DNA from: CAVUXJ01 sp963814975
GTDB taxonomy: Bacteria > Acidobacteriota > Vicinamibacteria > Vicinamibacterales > CAVVIG01
Reading direction: 5' to 3'
Length of the DNA: 61,759 nt
NCBI GenBank assembly: GCA_963814975.1
Contig: CAWFFB010000004.1
Location: 1 to 61,759, forward strand
Positions within the stretch are counted from its first letter, which is position 1; every line of letters begins with the position of its first letter. Below are positions 10,782-20,343 of the stretch, in pieces. The translations under genes and the position numbers were made by a program. Below the pieces are notes generated by a model. The model did not search any database. It had not been told where the DNA came from and saw only the letters and a program-made list of their open reading frames with translations.

Positions 10782-12281
10782 GTGACAGGCAGTCTGCACC
10801 TGCTCCTCGAGGGGTTTGCCGGCGCTCTGTCACTTCCCAACCTGGCATCCGCGTTTACCGGCGCCGTTCTTGGGACGGTCGTCGGCGTTCTTCCCGGCAT
10901 CGGTCCCTCGACGACAGTGGCGCTGCTCATCCCGATCGCGTTCAAGATGTCTCCAGATTCCGCGCTGATCATGATGACGGCCGTGTACTGCGGCGCCATG
11001 TACGGCGGATCGCTGACCTCGGTGCTCCTGAAGGTGCCCGGCGAGGCGTCATCGGTGATGACGGCGATCGACGGGCACGAAATGGCCAAGCAAGGCCGCG
11101 CAGGGTCGGCGCTCGCCATCTCAGCGATCGGTTCCTGGATCGGCGGCACCTTCTCAGTGATCGGCCTGATGCTGCTGGCCCCTCCGCTCGCCGAGTTCGC
11201 GCTGAGATTCGGGCCCGCGGAGTACTTCGGGGTGATGGCAGGTTCGCTGCTCTTCGCCCTGACACTGGTCGGTGGCTCGCCGGCCAAGGCCGCCGTGTCG
11301 GCTGGCGTCGGTCTGATGCTGTCGACGGTGGGCACGGATCTTCAGACCGGGGTGAGCCGGTTCACGTTAGGGCGCCCCGACCTGCTCGACGGCATCGAGA
11401 TCCTCACGCTCATCGTCGGCGTATTCGGCGTGGGAGAGGTCCTCTGGTACTTTCGGGAGGCGCGCCAGCAGACGCTGGAGCGGCTGCCACTCGAGGGAAC
11501 TTTGTGGCCCTCGCCACAGGAGTTCAGGGACTCGGCCTGGCCGATCGCCCGCTCGTCGGTCATCGGCTTCGTGGCGGGTCTGCTGCCAGGCTCGGGAAGC
11601 ACGCTGGCCTCGATCACCGCCTACTTCGTCGAAAAGCGCGTCAGCAAGCATCCGGAGCGCTTCGGGCACGGAGCGATCGAGGGAGTCGCTGCCGCTGAAA
11701 CGGCCAACAACGCCGCCACCGGCGGTGCGCTCATCCCGTTGCTCACGCTCGGCATCCCAGGGTCAGGCACGACGGCTGTGCTGATGGGGGCACTTCTCAT
11801 GTTCGGCATTCGACCGGGGCCGCTGCTCTTCACCGAGCAGTCTGGTCTCGTCTGGACCGTGATTGCCTCGCTCTACGTCTCCAACGTGATACTGCTGGCG
11901 TTGAACCTCCCGCTCATCCGGATGTTTGTTAGGATTCTCGACATTCCGCCGCGGTACTTGATGCCGATGATCCTGGCTCTGGCGGCCGTCGGTGGATTCG
12001 CCGCGAACAACAGCCTGACAGATGTGGGCCTCGTGTTTGCGTTCGGTGTGCTCGGATACTTCATGCGGCTGACCGAGTACTCGCCGGCGGCGCTCGTGCT
12101 GGCCTTCGTCCTGGGAGAGCGCATGGAGCAATCCTTCCGCCAGGCGGTCGAACTGTCCGGCGGGAACCTCACGGTATTCATCACGAGTCCCATCAGTGCC
12201 GTCATGTTGTCGGTGGGCGTGGGAGCGCTTCTCTGGAGGAGGAGGGGCGCGCGTTCGTCGGAGGTATCTACTGCGGCCTGA
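10782..12281 (+). CDS. tctA: Tripartite tricarboxylate transporter large permease TctA
   Basis: 499-residue, about 12-TM permease, intact. GTG 10782 lies 6 bases after tctB. The conserved N-terminal signature is present (LGTVVGVLPGIGPSTTVALL), followed by MTAVYCGAMYGGSLTSVLLK and PGEASSVMTAIDGHEMAKQG, and in the second half GFVAGLLPGSGSTLASITAY, EGVAAAETANNAATGGALIP and LLTLGIPGSGTTAVLMGALL, all hallmarks of TctA. With TctC and TctB it forms a secondary, ion-driven, high-affinity carboxylate uptake system. The following lyase gene and the divergent MmgE/PrpD gene suggest that the substrate is a tri- or dicarboxylate degraded in a methylcitrate-like way. Confidence 0.95.
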   Translation: MTGSLHLLLEGFAGALSLPNLASAFTGAVLGTVVGVLPGIGPSTTVALLIPIAFKMSPDSALIMMTAVYCGAMYGGSLTSVLLKVPGEASSVMTAIDGHEMAKQGRAGSALAISAIGSWIGGTFSVIGLMLLAPPLAEFALRFGPAEYFGVMAGSLLFALTLVGGSPAKAAVSAGVGLMLSTVGTDLQTGVSRFTLGRPDLLDGIEILTLIVGVFGVGEVLWYFREARQQTLERLPLEGTLWPSPQEFRDSAWPIARSSVIGFVAGLLPGSGSTLASITAYFVEKRVSKHPERFGHGAIEGVAAAETANNAATGGALIPLLTLGIPGSGTTAVLMGALLMFGIRPGPLLFTEQSGLVWTVIASLYVSNVILLALNLPLIRMFVRILDIPPRYLMPMILALAAVGGFAANNSLTDVGLVFAFGVLGYFMRLTEYSPAALVLAFVLGERMEQSFRQAVELSGGNLTVFITSPISAVMLSVGVGALLWRRRGARSSEVSTAA

Positions 12282-12291
12282 GGTTTGATCG

Positions 12292-13164
12292 ATGTTACAC
12301 GAACCAGATCGGGATTTGCGCGAGATGCTCACGCCAGGCGCGGCAGTACTGCTGCCCGGCGCCGCCAATGCGCTTACCGCACGGGTGATCGAGGACGCCG
12401 GCTTCTCCGCGCTCTACGTGACCGGGGCGGGAATTGCCAACACGTATCTCGGAATGCCCGATATCGGACTGACGACGGCGACCGAGATTGCCGACCATGT
12501 GTGGCGCATCCGCGACGCGGTGAGCATTCCCCTTGTCGTGGATGCCGACACCGGCTACGGGAATGCCCTCAACGTCCAGAGAACCGTCCGCCTGCTCGAG
12601 CGGGCCGGCGCGGGCGCCATTCAGCTCGAGGACCAGGTGTTTCCCAAGAGGTGCGGTCACTTCGAAGGAAAGGACGTCATCCCCGCGCGCGAGATGGTCA
12701 AGAAGATTCAAGCTGCTGTCGAGGCCCGGCAGCACGACTCGACGCTCATCCTGGCGCGCACCGATGCCCACGCGATCGAAGGGCTGAGCGGCGCCCTCGA
12801 GCGCGCGGCGATGTACGGCGAGGCCGGTGCGGATCTGCTGTTTGTCGAAGCGCCCCACACGACCGGGGAGCTGGGCGCCATCCCGTCGCGTGTGCCCGGA
12901 CGGCACATCTGCAATCTCGTGTTCGGCGGCAAGACGCCGCTCTTACCGCGCGACCAATTGGCGGAGATGGGATACGCGGGCGTCCTTTACGCGAACGCGG
13001 CGCTCCAGGCCGCGGTCAAGGCGATGGCGCGCGTGCTGGGCCACCTGCAGGCTTCCGGCTCGCTGGCGGGGATGGAGGAGGCCCTCGTGTCGTTCGAGGA
13101 GCGGCAACGCGTCATCAACCAGCCGCGCTTCAAGGCGCTCGAAGAGCGCTTCACGCCCCGGTGA
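12292..13164 (+). CDS. Isocitrate lyase/PEP mutase superfamily lyase (methylisocitrate lyase or oxaloacetate decarboxylase-like)
   Basis: 290 residues, intact, 10 bp after tctA. It is a TIM-barrel of the ICL/PEPM superfamily with DADTGYG at 84-90, the magnesium-binding QLEDQ near 111-115, the catalytic-loop signature KRCGH at 119-123 and ILARTDA near 155. The family includes PrpB (2-methylisocitrate to pyruvate and succinate), oxaloacetate decarboxylase and carboxyphosphoenolpyruvate mutase. The KRCGH loop is the PrpB/ICL type. Context with an MmgE/PrpD dehydratase and a tricarboxylate transporter favours cleavage of an imported tricarboxylate. No PrpC (methylcitrate synthase) is seen, so this is not a complete propionate pathway. 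Confidence 0.88.
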   Translation: MLHEPDRDLREMLTPGAAVLLPGAANALTARVIEDAGFSALYVTGAGIANTYLGMPDIGLTTATEIADHVWRIRDAVSIPLVVDADTGYGNALNVQRTVRLLERAGAGAIQLEDQVFPKRCGHFEGKDVIPAREMVKKIQAAVEARQHDSTLILARTDAHAIEGLSGALERAAMYGEAGADLLFVEAPHTTGELGAIPSRVPGRHICNLVFGGKTPLLPRDQLAEMGYAGVLYANAALQAAVKAMARVLGHLQASGSLAGMEEALVSFEERQRVINQPRFKALEERFTPR

Positions 13165-13487
13165 GCGTCCCGGCCGATCCCGCAGCACGCGAGGAGCACT
13201 CGTGGCCCGTATCGGGTGAACACGGACTGAATTCCAGAGCGCGACGCCCGGATGGCGTTTGCGACGACCGAGAGTTACCCGCACGCGTTTGTTCGTATTC
13301 GGCAGACTTATAGTTCGTTCTGGGCCGTCATTGTCGACCAGAGTGTGCCCGTTCCCCGCCACAGATCGCAGATCGGTCGAGGACTGACATTTGCGTGTGC
13401 CCGCAAGGGTAGGTACCATATTGCCGAACGACCACGACGCGTCGATTCACTCTCCGGCGCCTCTGGATGGCGTGGCGCGAGCGATAA
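13165..13487. other. Intergenic stretch, no gene seen
   Basis: 323 bp between the lyase gene and the HTH-PEGA gene. Short open frames here lack ribosome-binding sites and family resemblance. It presumably holds the promoter of the downstream gene, but no clear -35/-10 pair was found. Confidence 0.5.
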
Positions 13488-14384
13488 ATGGCAATGACCA
13501 CCCTCGCTGATAGTTCCGGGAGCGGGAGCCCTTCTCAAACCAGCCCTGAGAGCGCCCCCGGACTTGGCGCGCTGCTCAGGCGCGCACGCGCGCATCGCGG
13601 TCTCACGTTGGAACAGATCTCGAGTGAAACGAGGATTCCTCAACGCCATCTAGCCGCATTCGAACAAGACAACTTGGCGGTTGTACCCGATGGTTTCTAC
13701 CGACGGGCGCAGATTCGCGCCTACGCTCGGGCCCTTAACCTCGATCAGAGCCTTCAGTTCACCGAACTCGCTCGAGCTGCGACAGCGGTGCCCGGGCCAC
13801 CGAGAAGCCACGAGCCCGCGCGTTCACGCCAGCGCCTGCTGATCGTGATCGGTGTCGTCGTGGCGGCCGCGGTGTTTGGGCGGGCAATGGCAGGACGACA
13901 ACCGGCGCTTCATGGTGTGGGTCAGCCGCGCAGCACCGCTGATTCACCTCAGATTGGCATACCGTCCGCTCCCGAGCTGCCGCCTCACGCGGTCGTCGTG
14001 ACTGACCCAGCCACGCCGTCCGATCAAGTGGCGCCGTCGTCGGCGCGGTTGGGGGCCGCGGCGATAGCGACGGTGGAACCGGCAGGCACTCGAGCACCGA
14101 CAGCATCCAAGAGCAGCGAGCCGGCGAGCACAGCGGAACCGGTCGCCGCCCGAGCATCGCCGGGTTCGATCACCGAACTCGTCGTGACAACGGAACCGGT
14201 GGGAGCGCGAGTGACGGTGAATGGGATCGGATGGGGTGTCACTCCGGTTACGATCCGCCATCTCCCGGCAGGAGACAAGCGCATACGAGTGAGCAAAGAG
14301 GGGTACGCCGCTGTGGAGCGGATGATTCAGCTCGCCCAGGGCCAGCGAAGGGTGCTCGACTTTCAGCTCGGCAGCGCGCCTTAG
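13488..14384 (+). CDS. HTH-TM-PEGA protein (RodZ-like architecture)
   Basis: 298 residues. Residues 26-90 are a cytoplasmic helix-turn-helix of the RodZ type (LGALLRRARAHRGLTLEQIS, then ETRIPQRHLAAFEQDN and FYRRAQIRAYARALNLD). A single membrane helix follows (LLIVIGVVVAAAVFGRAMA, about 107-125). A Pro/Ala/Ser/Thr-rich linker with repeated TVEPAGTRAPT-like units spans about 130-225, and the C-terminal PEGA domain (LVVTTEPVGARVTVNGIGWG, HLPAGDKRIRVSKEGY) about 228-295. RodZ itself organises the elongation machinery. The PEGA tail, and the kinase gene about 300 bp downstream on the same strand, suggest instead an envelope-sensing transcription factor or a kinase partner. That role is inference. 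Confidence 0.82.
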   Translation: MAMTTLADSSGSGSPSQTSPESAPGLGALLRRARAHRGLTLEQISSETRIPQRHLAAFEQDNLAVVPDGFYRRAQIRAYARALNLDQSLQFTELARAATAVPGPPRSHEPARSRQRLLIVIGVVVAAAVFGRAMAGRQPALHGVGQPRSTADSPQIGIPSAPELPPHAVVVTDPATPSDQVAPSSARLGAAAIATVEPAGTRAPTASKSSEPASTAEPVAARASPGSITELVVTTEPVGARVTVNGIGWGVTPVTIRHLPAGDKRIRVSKEGYAAVERMIQLAQGQRRVLDFQLGSAP

Positions 14385-14678
14385 AACGGTTTGCAGAATC
14401 GTTAGTACGTCCGCCCGGCCTCCGATCCAACGCAAGAGCGCTTGCCGAGGCCATTCCACCAGCCGCTCGATGGTTGGCTAGAGGCGTGTGACCGCGACGT
14501 GACGGCGCAGCCGAGATCCCGTAAGCTGGAAGCCTGAGGACAAACCAGTGGCCTCGCTCGATTGGTCCCAGCACCCGGCTGTGGAGAGCGCTGGCAAGGT
14601 CCCAGCCCACATATCACCTCTTGTCCGATTCGCCCGATCGCGCAGGCCGCCGCCGGCCGCCTGGCAGGAGATTCGGTC

Positions 14679-17024
14679 GTGCGCTCCGGGGCGCTACGTT
14701 GCGAGAAGAAGCGAGACAGCGGTAACTTCGAATTGCAAGGTCGTGTCGACCGGGAAAGGGGCGCGTTGGAAACGCTTGGTCGCTATCGCATCGTGCGCAA
14801 GCTCGGACAAGGTGGTATGGGCGTCGTGTATGCGGCGCATGACGAGCGCCTGAACAGGCCCGTTGCCATCAAGCGGATTCGGCCGGGTCTCGGTGATGGT
14901 CAAGAGCGGGAGCGCCTCTGGCGGGAGGCGCGTGCAGCGGCCAGCGTCAATCATCCCAACGTCTGCCAACTCTACGAGATTGACGAGGACGGAGACGGGC
15001 TCTTTCTTGCGATGGAGCTCCTTGAGGGGCAGCCACTAAGCGCACGCCTTGCCCGGGGCCCGCTGTTGCCCAGTGAAGCCGTCCAGATTGCCCTGGCCGT
15101 CCTCAGCGCGCTCGCGGCGCTTCATCAAAAGGGGATCATTCATCGTGATCTGAAGCCGTCCAACATCTTTCTCGCACCGCACGGTGTGAAGCTGCTCGAT
15201 TTCGGGCTCGCACGTCCGGTCGTCGGCGCTGTTGGACTCAACGAGAGCGATTTGACGCTGCCGGGTGTCCTCCTGGGCACGCCTCGCTACATGCCGCCCG
15301 AATTGATCGAGGGGAGCGTTGCCGACGCACGAAGCGATCTGTTCGTCCTGGGTATCGTCCTCTACGAAATGCTGGCGGGCAAGCCGCCATTTGGTGGCGA
15401 ATCGGTGTTTGACGTGGCGCAGGCGATCATGCAGGACGAGCCGCCTGCGCTGGGCGGGTCGCCCGGCATCGTCGGTCTGGACCGCATCATCCACCGGGCG
15501 CTTCGCAAGCCGGTCGATGCGCGCTACCAGACGGCCGAAGCCTTCGCGCAGGATTTGCGCGCGTCACTGCTGGGGGCCGACTCGGGCGAAGTGGCGCACG
15601 TGCGGCCAATGACTCGCCTGGTCGTGCTGCCATTTCGCATCCTGCGACCCGACCCCTCGATTGACTTTCTCGCGTTCAGCCTGGCCGATGCCATCAGCTC
15701 CGCGCTCTCGGGACTTCCCTCGCTTGTTGTCAGATCGACTGCGACCGCCTCGCGTTTTGCCACCGACATGCCGGACATTCCCGCGCTGGCCCGCGCGCTC
15801 GACGTGGATGTCGTGCTGCTGGGCACGCTGCTCAGCAGCGGCGAACAGGTCCGTGTAAGCGCCCAGCTCGTCCAGGCCCCGTCGGGGACGCTGGTGCGCG
15901 CGATGACCTCCCAGTCGGCGAGTGGCGAGATCTTCCGGCTGCAGGATGCGTTGGCGACGTCGATTGTGGACTCACTGTCGCTGTCGTTGACAGCCGGGCA
16001 GCGGGGCCAGATCAACCGCGACGCGCCAGCCAACCCCGAGGCGTACGAGTGCTACCTGCGCGCCAACCAGGTTCAGCTGGATTCGCACCAATGGGCTGCC
16101 GCCCGCGATCTCTATTCGCGCTGTCTCGAGTGCGATCCGCGGTTTGCGCCTGCGTGGGCGCGACTGGGACGATGCTATCGACTGCTTGGCAAGTACGGCG
16201 ACCCGTCTCAGGCCCAGGTCAATCTCGCCCGAGGCGAGGACGCGCTCAAGCGCGCTCTCGAAATCAATCCCGACCTGTCGCTGGCCCACAACCTGTACGC
16301 ACACCTCGAAGTCGACGCCGGACGTGCGCGCGAAGCCATGGTCCGGCTACTCGAGCGAGTGAGCCGCTCGCCATCCGAGCCCGAGCTCTTCGCGGGCCTG
16401 GTGCAGGCCTGCCGCTATTGCGGTCTGCTGGACGCGTCGGTGGCCGCGTACGAGCGCGCTCGACGTCTGGACCCCGGAGTGAGCACCAGCGTCTCGCAGA
16501 CCTTCCTGCTCAGGGGTGATTGGGAACGGGCGATGGCCACCGATAACACCGACCCGCCGATCACTACGGCAATGGCACTCGTCCAGCTCGGTCGTTCCAA
16601 TGAAGGGGTCGAGTTGCTGCGTGCCGGCGAGGCGCGAGGGCTGCCCCCGCGATTCCACACACTGATTCGCAGCATGATCACCGCACTCGAGGGTCGACCC
16701 GACGACCTGGTTCGCGAGATTCATCAACTGGCCGACCCTGGTGTTGGCGATCCCGAAGCGTTCTACCATTGGGCGGCCGCGCTCGCTCAGGCGGGCGATC
16801 ACGATGGCGCGCTCGGGTTGCTGGCGCGCTGCATCAATGGCGGATTCCATCCGGCGTCGGCCCTCGTCCGCGACCCGCGTTTTGATGCGGTGCGCACCGG
16901 AGCGGACTTCAGGCACCTGGTGGAGCGCGCCGACGAGCGCCAACGGGAGGCGCTTGAGGCGTTTCGTGCCGCGGACGGTGCGCGAATGCTGGGGCTTCCT
17001 CAGGTGTCATCGCAAAGCGCCTGA
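14679..17024 (+). CDS. Serine/threonine protein kinase with FlgO-like and TPR C-terminal regions
   Basis: GTG 14679 is preceded by AGGAG with 8-base spacing. TTG starts at 14562 and 14766 are alternatives. The product has about 781 residues. The Hanks-type kinase domain spans about 34-290: GQGGMGVVYAAHD (P-loop), VAIKRI (Lys), IIHRDLKPSNI (catalytic loop), LLDFGLAR (DFG) and TPRYMPPE in place of APE. After it, RLVVLPFRILRPDPSIDFLA with LADAISSALSGLPSLVVRST is a TolB-N/FlgO-like segment (about 310-430), and several TPRs follow (AYECYLRANQVQLDSHQW, ALKRALEINPDLSLAHNLYA, SVAAYERARRLDPG). No membrane helix is evident, so it is probably cytosolic. This architecture is common in Acidobacteria. Likely partners include the HTH-PEGA protein upstream. 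Confidence 0.92.
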   Translation: MRSGALRCEKKRDSGNFELQGRVDRERGALETLGRYRIVRKLGQGGMGVVYAAHDERLNRPVAIKRIRPGLGDGQERERLWREARAAASVNHPNVCQLYEIDEDGDGLFLAMELLEGQPLSARLARGPLLPSEAVQIALAVLSALAALHQKGIIHRDLKPSNIFLAPHGVKLLDFGLARPVVGAVGLNESDLTLPGVLLGTPRYMPPELIEGSVADARSDLFVLGIVLYEMLAGKPPFGGESVFDVAQAIMQDEPPALGGSPGIVGLDRIIHRALRKPVDARYQTAEAFAQDLRASLLGADSGEVAHVRPMTRLVVLPFRILRPDPSIDFLAFSLADAISSALSGLPSLVVRSTATASRFATDMPDIPALARALDVDVVLLGTLLSSGEQVRVSAQLVQAPSGTLVRAMTSQSASGEIFRLQDALATSIVDSLSLSLTAGQRGQINRDAPANPEAYECYLRANQVQLDSHQWAAARDLYSRCLECDPRFAPAWARLGRCYRLLGKYGDPSQAQVNLARGEDALKRALEINPDLSLAHNLYAHLEVDAGRAREAMVRLLERVSRSPSEPELFAGLVQACRYCGLLDASVAAYERARRLDPGVSTSVSQTFLLRGDWERAMATDNTDPPITTAMALVQLGRSNEGVELLRAGEARGLPPRFHTLIRSMITALEGRPDDLVREIHQLADPGVGDPEAFYHWAAALAQAGDHDGALGLLARCINGGFHPASALVRDPRFDAVRTGADFRHLVERADERQREALEAFRAADGARMLGLPQVSSQSA

Positions 17025-17200
17025 CCGATATCAACCGGCGCGGCGCCAGACAAACACCCCTTACGCGCTTGCCGAGGTTGGGCGGGCCGGGACTCAGGAA
17101 AGAGTCAGGGTTGGACTGCCAGGCCTTCACCCAGAGTCGAAACGCGGCTGACGAGATTGACGCGAAACAATGCTGGTTCGTGTTGGAGCGACTCTCTCGG

Positions 17201-17485
17201 CTATAGACCGTGGCGGCGACGGTCGGGGCCGGACCGCGATGGGCCAATGCGTCGTTCAGCACCCTGTCGGCGTTCGGGGCAGCATTCGATGAGCGCCCAT
17301 CCCCGGGACTCCAATTCCTGTCCGAGGGCTTGAACGAGTTGCACGGCTTCAAGATCGGTCCGAACGATGATGGTGCCTTGATCCAGATTGCTCCATGTCC
17401 GTATAGCAATCTGGTCCAGCTCGTCCTGCCGCTGCACATAGCTGCGCTCGCCCTCGTGTTCAAAGATCCAGGTGATCGCCATATC
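17201..17485 (-). CDS. Small conserved hypothetical with Arg-rich ERRxGxxRR tail
   Basis: 94 residues from ATG 17485, with GGAGG about 12 bases upstream. It starts MAITWIFEHEGERSYVQRQD, has a compact alpha/beta middle (IIVRTDLEAVQLVQALGQEL) and ends in a charged PERRQGAERRIGPSRSGPDR segment. The Arg-rich tail looks like short regulatory or nucleic-acid-binding tails seen in Acidobacteria, but no family is recognised. It is convergent with the kinase gene, 176 bp away. Confidence 0.55.
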   Translation of the reverse strand, partial: DMAITWIFEHEGERSYVQRQDELDQIAIRTWSNLDQGTIIVRTDLEAVQLVQALGQELESRGWALIECCPERRQGAERRIGPSRSGPDRRRHGL

Positions 17486-18119
17486 AGTCACGCCTCCGAG
17501 CGCGGGCACTCGCACTCGCTGGCGAGTCGATGGTTCTGTCTTGCAGTGGAGAGTTGGGAGAGCATGGCACGTAAGTTCGCCGCGGGCTTGTTCCATATTG
17601 CACCTGCCATGACTCCAGCGGGTCTCTATGCTGTACAAAATGCGCTGAACAAAATGCTGCCGTCCCCTGAACCGTAGCATCGGGTTAGACGAATTGCCGG
17701 ACCATAACCATGATCGTCAACGGGGGGTGAGGCGCGAGCGTATCACTCTTTTCCGCCCGCCAGGCGAGCAGCAGCAGGGTCCGAGCCTGCCCCCGAAGCT
17801 GGACTTTGCGCCACGTTCCTGCACAACGGGCTCGAGCGGTCGTGTTACCCTTCGACCAGCTTGGGCAGGAGGGTCCTCAATGCCGCTCTGACGGCGCAGA
17901 AAGCACTATAAGCGCCTCGCAACCAGCAAGAAAACTGGACACCGTACTGTCGGCCAGGATCGTTCGCCATCAATCGCACCCCATCTCGAGAGTGGATTCC
18001 CGCACGGTCACGACCAGTGGATCTCGCAAGCGGTGACCGCGTGGGCCACGATGGCATTGAGCCTGACCGCACGGGAACCATATCGTGTGGCTGAGGTTTC
18101 ACCAGGCAGGTAGGTCGAC
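17486..18119. other. Intergenic stretch, no gene seen
   Basis: 634 bp between the small hypothetical and the permease. Open frames here show no domain, ribosome-binding site or plausible composition. Part may be the permease promoter region. Confidence 0.5.
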
Positions 18120-19490
18120 ATGGGCAGGTCTGACATGCCACAGGTATCCGGCCAGAGTTTGGTCCGAGGCTTCCGGCGGTGGGACCTCGTTGCGCTTGTG
18201 CTCAATACGATCATCGGCGCGGGCATCTTCGGGCTTCCCGCCACGGTTCAGTCACACGTTGGAAGCTACAGTGTGCCGGCGTGGCTGCTGTGCGCGGTAC
18301 CCATTGTCCTCATCGTCCTCTGCTTTGCGGAAGTAGGGAGTCGCTTTCAAGAGACCGGGGGCCCCTATCTGTATGCGCGCGTGGCGTTCGGCCCCCTCAT
18401 CGGATTCGAGGTCGGGTGGTTGATGTGGCTGGCGCGAGTGACCGCCTTCGCCGCGCTTTGCAATTTGTTCGTCGGGTACCTGGGTTACTTCGCGCCGGCG
18501 TCTAGCCTCGGACTTGGCCGCGCGTGTGTCATCACAACGGTTGTGTTCTTGCTCACGCTCGCAAACATCGTGGGTGTTCGGTCAGCGGCGGCGGTGACGA
18601 ACGTGTTGACCGTTGGGAAGCTCATACCGCTCCTTCTCTTCGTCGCAGTCGGTCTGTTCTTTGTGAACCCTCAGAATTTCTCGCTCGCGGAGCGACCGAC
18701 CCATGCCTCCGTCTCGACGGCCATGCTGCTCATGGTGTTCGCGTACAGTGGGTTCGAGGCGGCCGTCGTGCCCACCGGCGAAGCCCGCGACCCGACGCGA
18801 CACCTTCCATTTGCGCTCCTGGCAGGGATTGGTGTGGTCGTCGTTATCTACGTGTTGATCCAGATCGTCTGCATCGGCACGTTGCCTGGCCTCGCCGGGT
18901 CTGAGCGGCCATTGTCGGACGCCAGCCTGGTCTTTCTTGGCGGAGCGGGGGCCTCGGTCATCGCGGCGGGCGCGCTGGTGTCTGTCACCGGCACGATGAA
19001 TGGCGTGGTGCTGGTGTCCTCACGGGTGCTGTTTGCGATGGCGGAGCAGCGACAACTGCCCGGCTTTCTTGCCAGGATCCACCACCGGTTTCATACTCCG
19101 CATGTGGCGATCCTGCTGTCCGCGATGTTCATGCTCGGTCTCACGCTGTTCAGCACATTCGTGTCGGCGGTGACGGTCAGCGCCTTCATCAGATTGATCA
19201 CCTACGTCGCAACGTGCGCGGCGTTGCCGGCCCTGCGCTGGAAACGGGAAATGCCTCCGGCGTCGTTTGTCTTGCCTGGTGGGCTGTTCGTCTCCGGCGC
19301 CGGGTTGGTCTTCAGCGTATGGCTGCTGTCGAACAGCTCATGGGAGGAGGCTCGAGTCGTGGGGATCGCCTCGGTGCTCGGCGTACTTGTTCATGTGACG
19401 TATGCGCCTCGACTCGAGGACCGACCGACTCCGCACGTGGCCTCGATCGCGGAGTTGCCAGGCTCATCGAGAACCAGCAGGCCCGAGTAA
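18120..19490 (+). CDS. APC superfamily amino acid permease
   Basis: 456 residues with about 12 membrane helices. The N-terminal APC signature is VALVLNTIIGAGIFGLPATV, followed by GSRFQETGGPYLYARVAFGP and the TM6 region MLLMVFAYSGFEAAVVPTGE, where a charged residue follows the broken helix as in amino-acid/polyamine transporters. ATG 18120 is chosen; ATG 18135 is an alternative. It stands alone, transcribed rightward, so the substrate cannot be inferred from neighbours. The codon pattern looks like the rest of the chromosome. Confidence 0.9.
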   Translation: MGRSDMPQVSGQSLVRGFRRWDLVALVLNTIIGAGIFGLPATVQSHVGSYSVPAWLLCAVPIVLIVLCFAEVGSRFQETGGPYLYARVAFGPLIGFEVGWLMWLARVTAFAALCNLFVGYLGYFAPASSLGLGRACVITTVVFLLTLANIVGVRSAAAVTNVLTVGKLIPLLLFVAVGLFFVNPQNFSLAERPTHASVSTAMLLMVFAYSGFEAAVVPTGEARDPTRHLPFALLAGIGVVVVIYVLIQIVCIGTLPGLAGSERPLSDASLVFLGGAGASVIAAGALVSVTGTMNGVVLVSSRVLFAMAEQRQLPGFLARIHHRFHTPHVAILLSAMFMLGLTLFSTFVSAVTVSAFIRLITYVATCAALPALRWKREMPPASFVLPGGLFVSGAGLVFSVWLLSNSSWEEARVVGIASVLGVLVHVTYAPRLEDRPTPHVASIAELPGSSRTSRPE

Positions 19491-19859
19491 TACATTACGC
19501 TCGGGCCGGGGCTGATCACTTTGGATCATAGAAGGCGGCGGGCGACTGCGAAGATCAGACAGCCAACTACGTAAATTGGTGATGGCGCCGACGAGCGGTC
19601 CAATCGCAAATCCCCGCGCTCCCTGCTTGTTGTTGTGGGCTTTGATGTTGTCGTGACGGGTGCCATCGTGAGCGGCGTCCCTTCGAGAAGAAGGGCGTGA
19701 TATGGCCCTCATCGCAGAACGTCCACTGAGATCCGGCATCTATCTCTGCTACCGCCCTGAAGTTACCCTGAATCCCTGCCACTCCGAAGCACTCGATCTC
19801 GCGAGCCGAGCCAGGATTGCTCGCGACCAACAAGACATCCAGATCATGCTTGCTCAAGC

Positions 19860-20253
19860 GGATGAGAACTGCATCGCGCAAATCTCGCGCAGCCGCCTCA
19901 GCCCTGCTCAAGCAGGCGCTTGCCCTGGATCCGTCACACGAAGGCGCCTTGGCGCGCGGCCAACTCCTTTCGGACGCCATGGCACTGGAAGCACGTCAGC
20001 GCGCGCCGCAGGCGTTGCAAGACTGTCGGTCGATGAGATCGCCGTGCGCGAGGTTGTGCAAAAGCTCGGCGAGTTCATTGCGATGGTCCAGGGTCAGAAT
20101 GGAACGATCCAAACCGTTCGGCAGGGCGACAAGCTGGCGGATGGAACCGTGAGGGCCATCAATGCGGACGGCCTGGTGATCATCCAGGAGGTCAGCGATC
20201 CGCTGTCACTCGTCAAGCAGCGTGAAGTGATCAAGAGACTGCGATCGCCGTAG
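19860..20253 (+). pseudogene. TPR and PilP-like C-terminal fragment
   Basis: The last 75 residues (VVQKLGEFIAMVQGQNGTIQ, QGDKLADGTVRAINADGLVI, IQEVSDPLSLVKQREVIKRL) closely resemble the C-terminal beta domain of PilP-type pilus assembly lipoproteins. About 110 bases upstream another frame reads ALLKQALALDPSHEGALARG, a TPR-like repeat. The two parts need a frame change near 20010. There is no start, signal peptide or pilMNOPQ neighbour. It may be a 5'-truncated remnant of a TPR-PilP fusion or a gene broken by sequence errors. Confidence 0.5.
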
Positions 20254-20343
20254 CTGATGGGGCCCTTCGCATCTCACCAACTCGACGGCTGGCCCCAACT
20301 CGGTGATACCCAGCAGCTCCCTCTCTAGCCGGCGCACGAAGTA

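Noticed and set aside
12292..13164. Full 2-methylcitrate (propionate) operon
   Set aside because: PrpC and an aconitase-type AcnD/PrpF are not present, so only a partial, transporter-linked pathway can be claimed.
14562..14678. TTG 14562 as start of the Ser/Thr kinase
   Set aside because: The extra 39 residues match nothing, while GTG 14679 has AGGAG at 8-base spacing.
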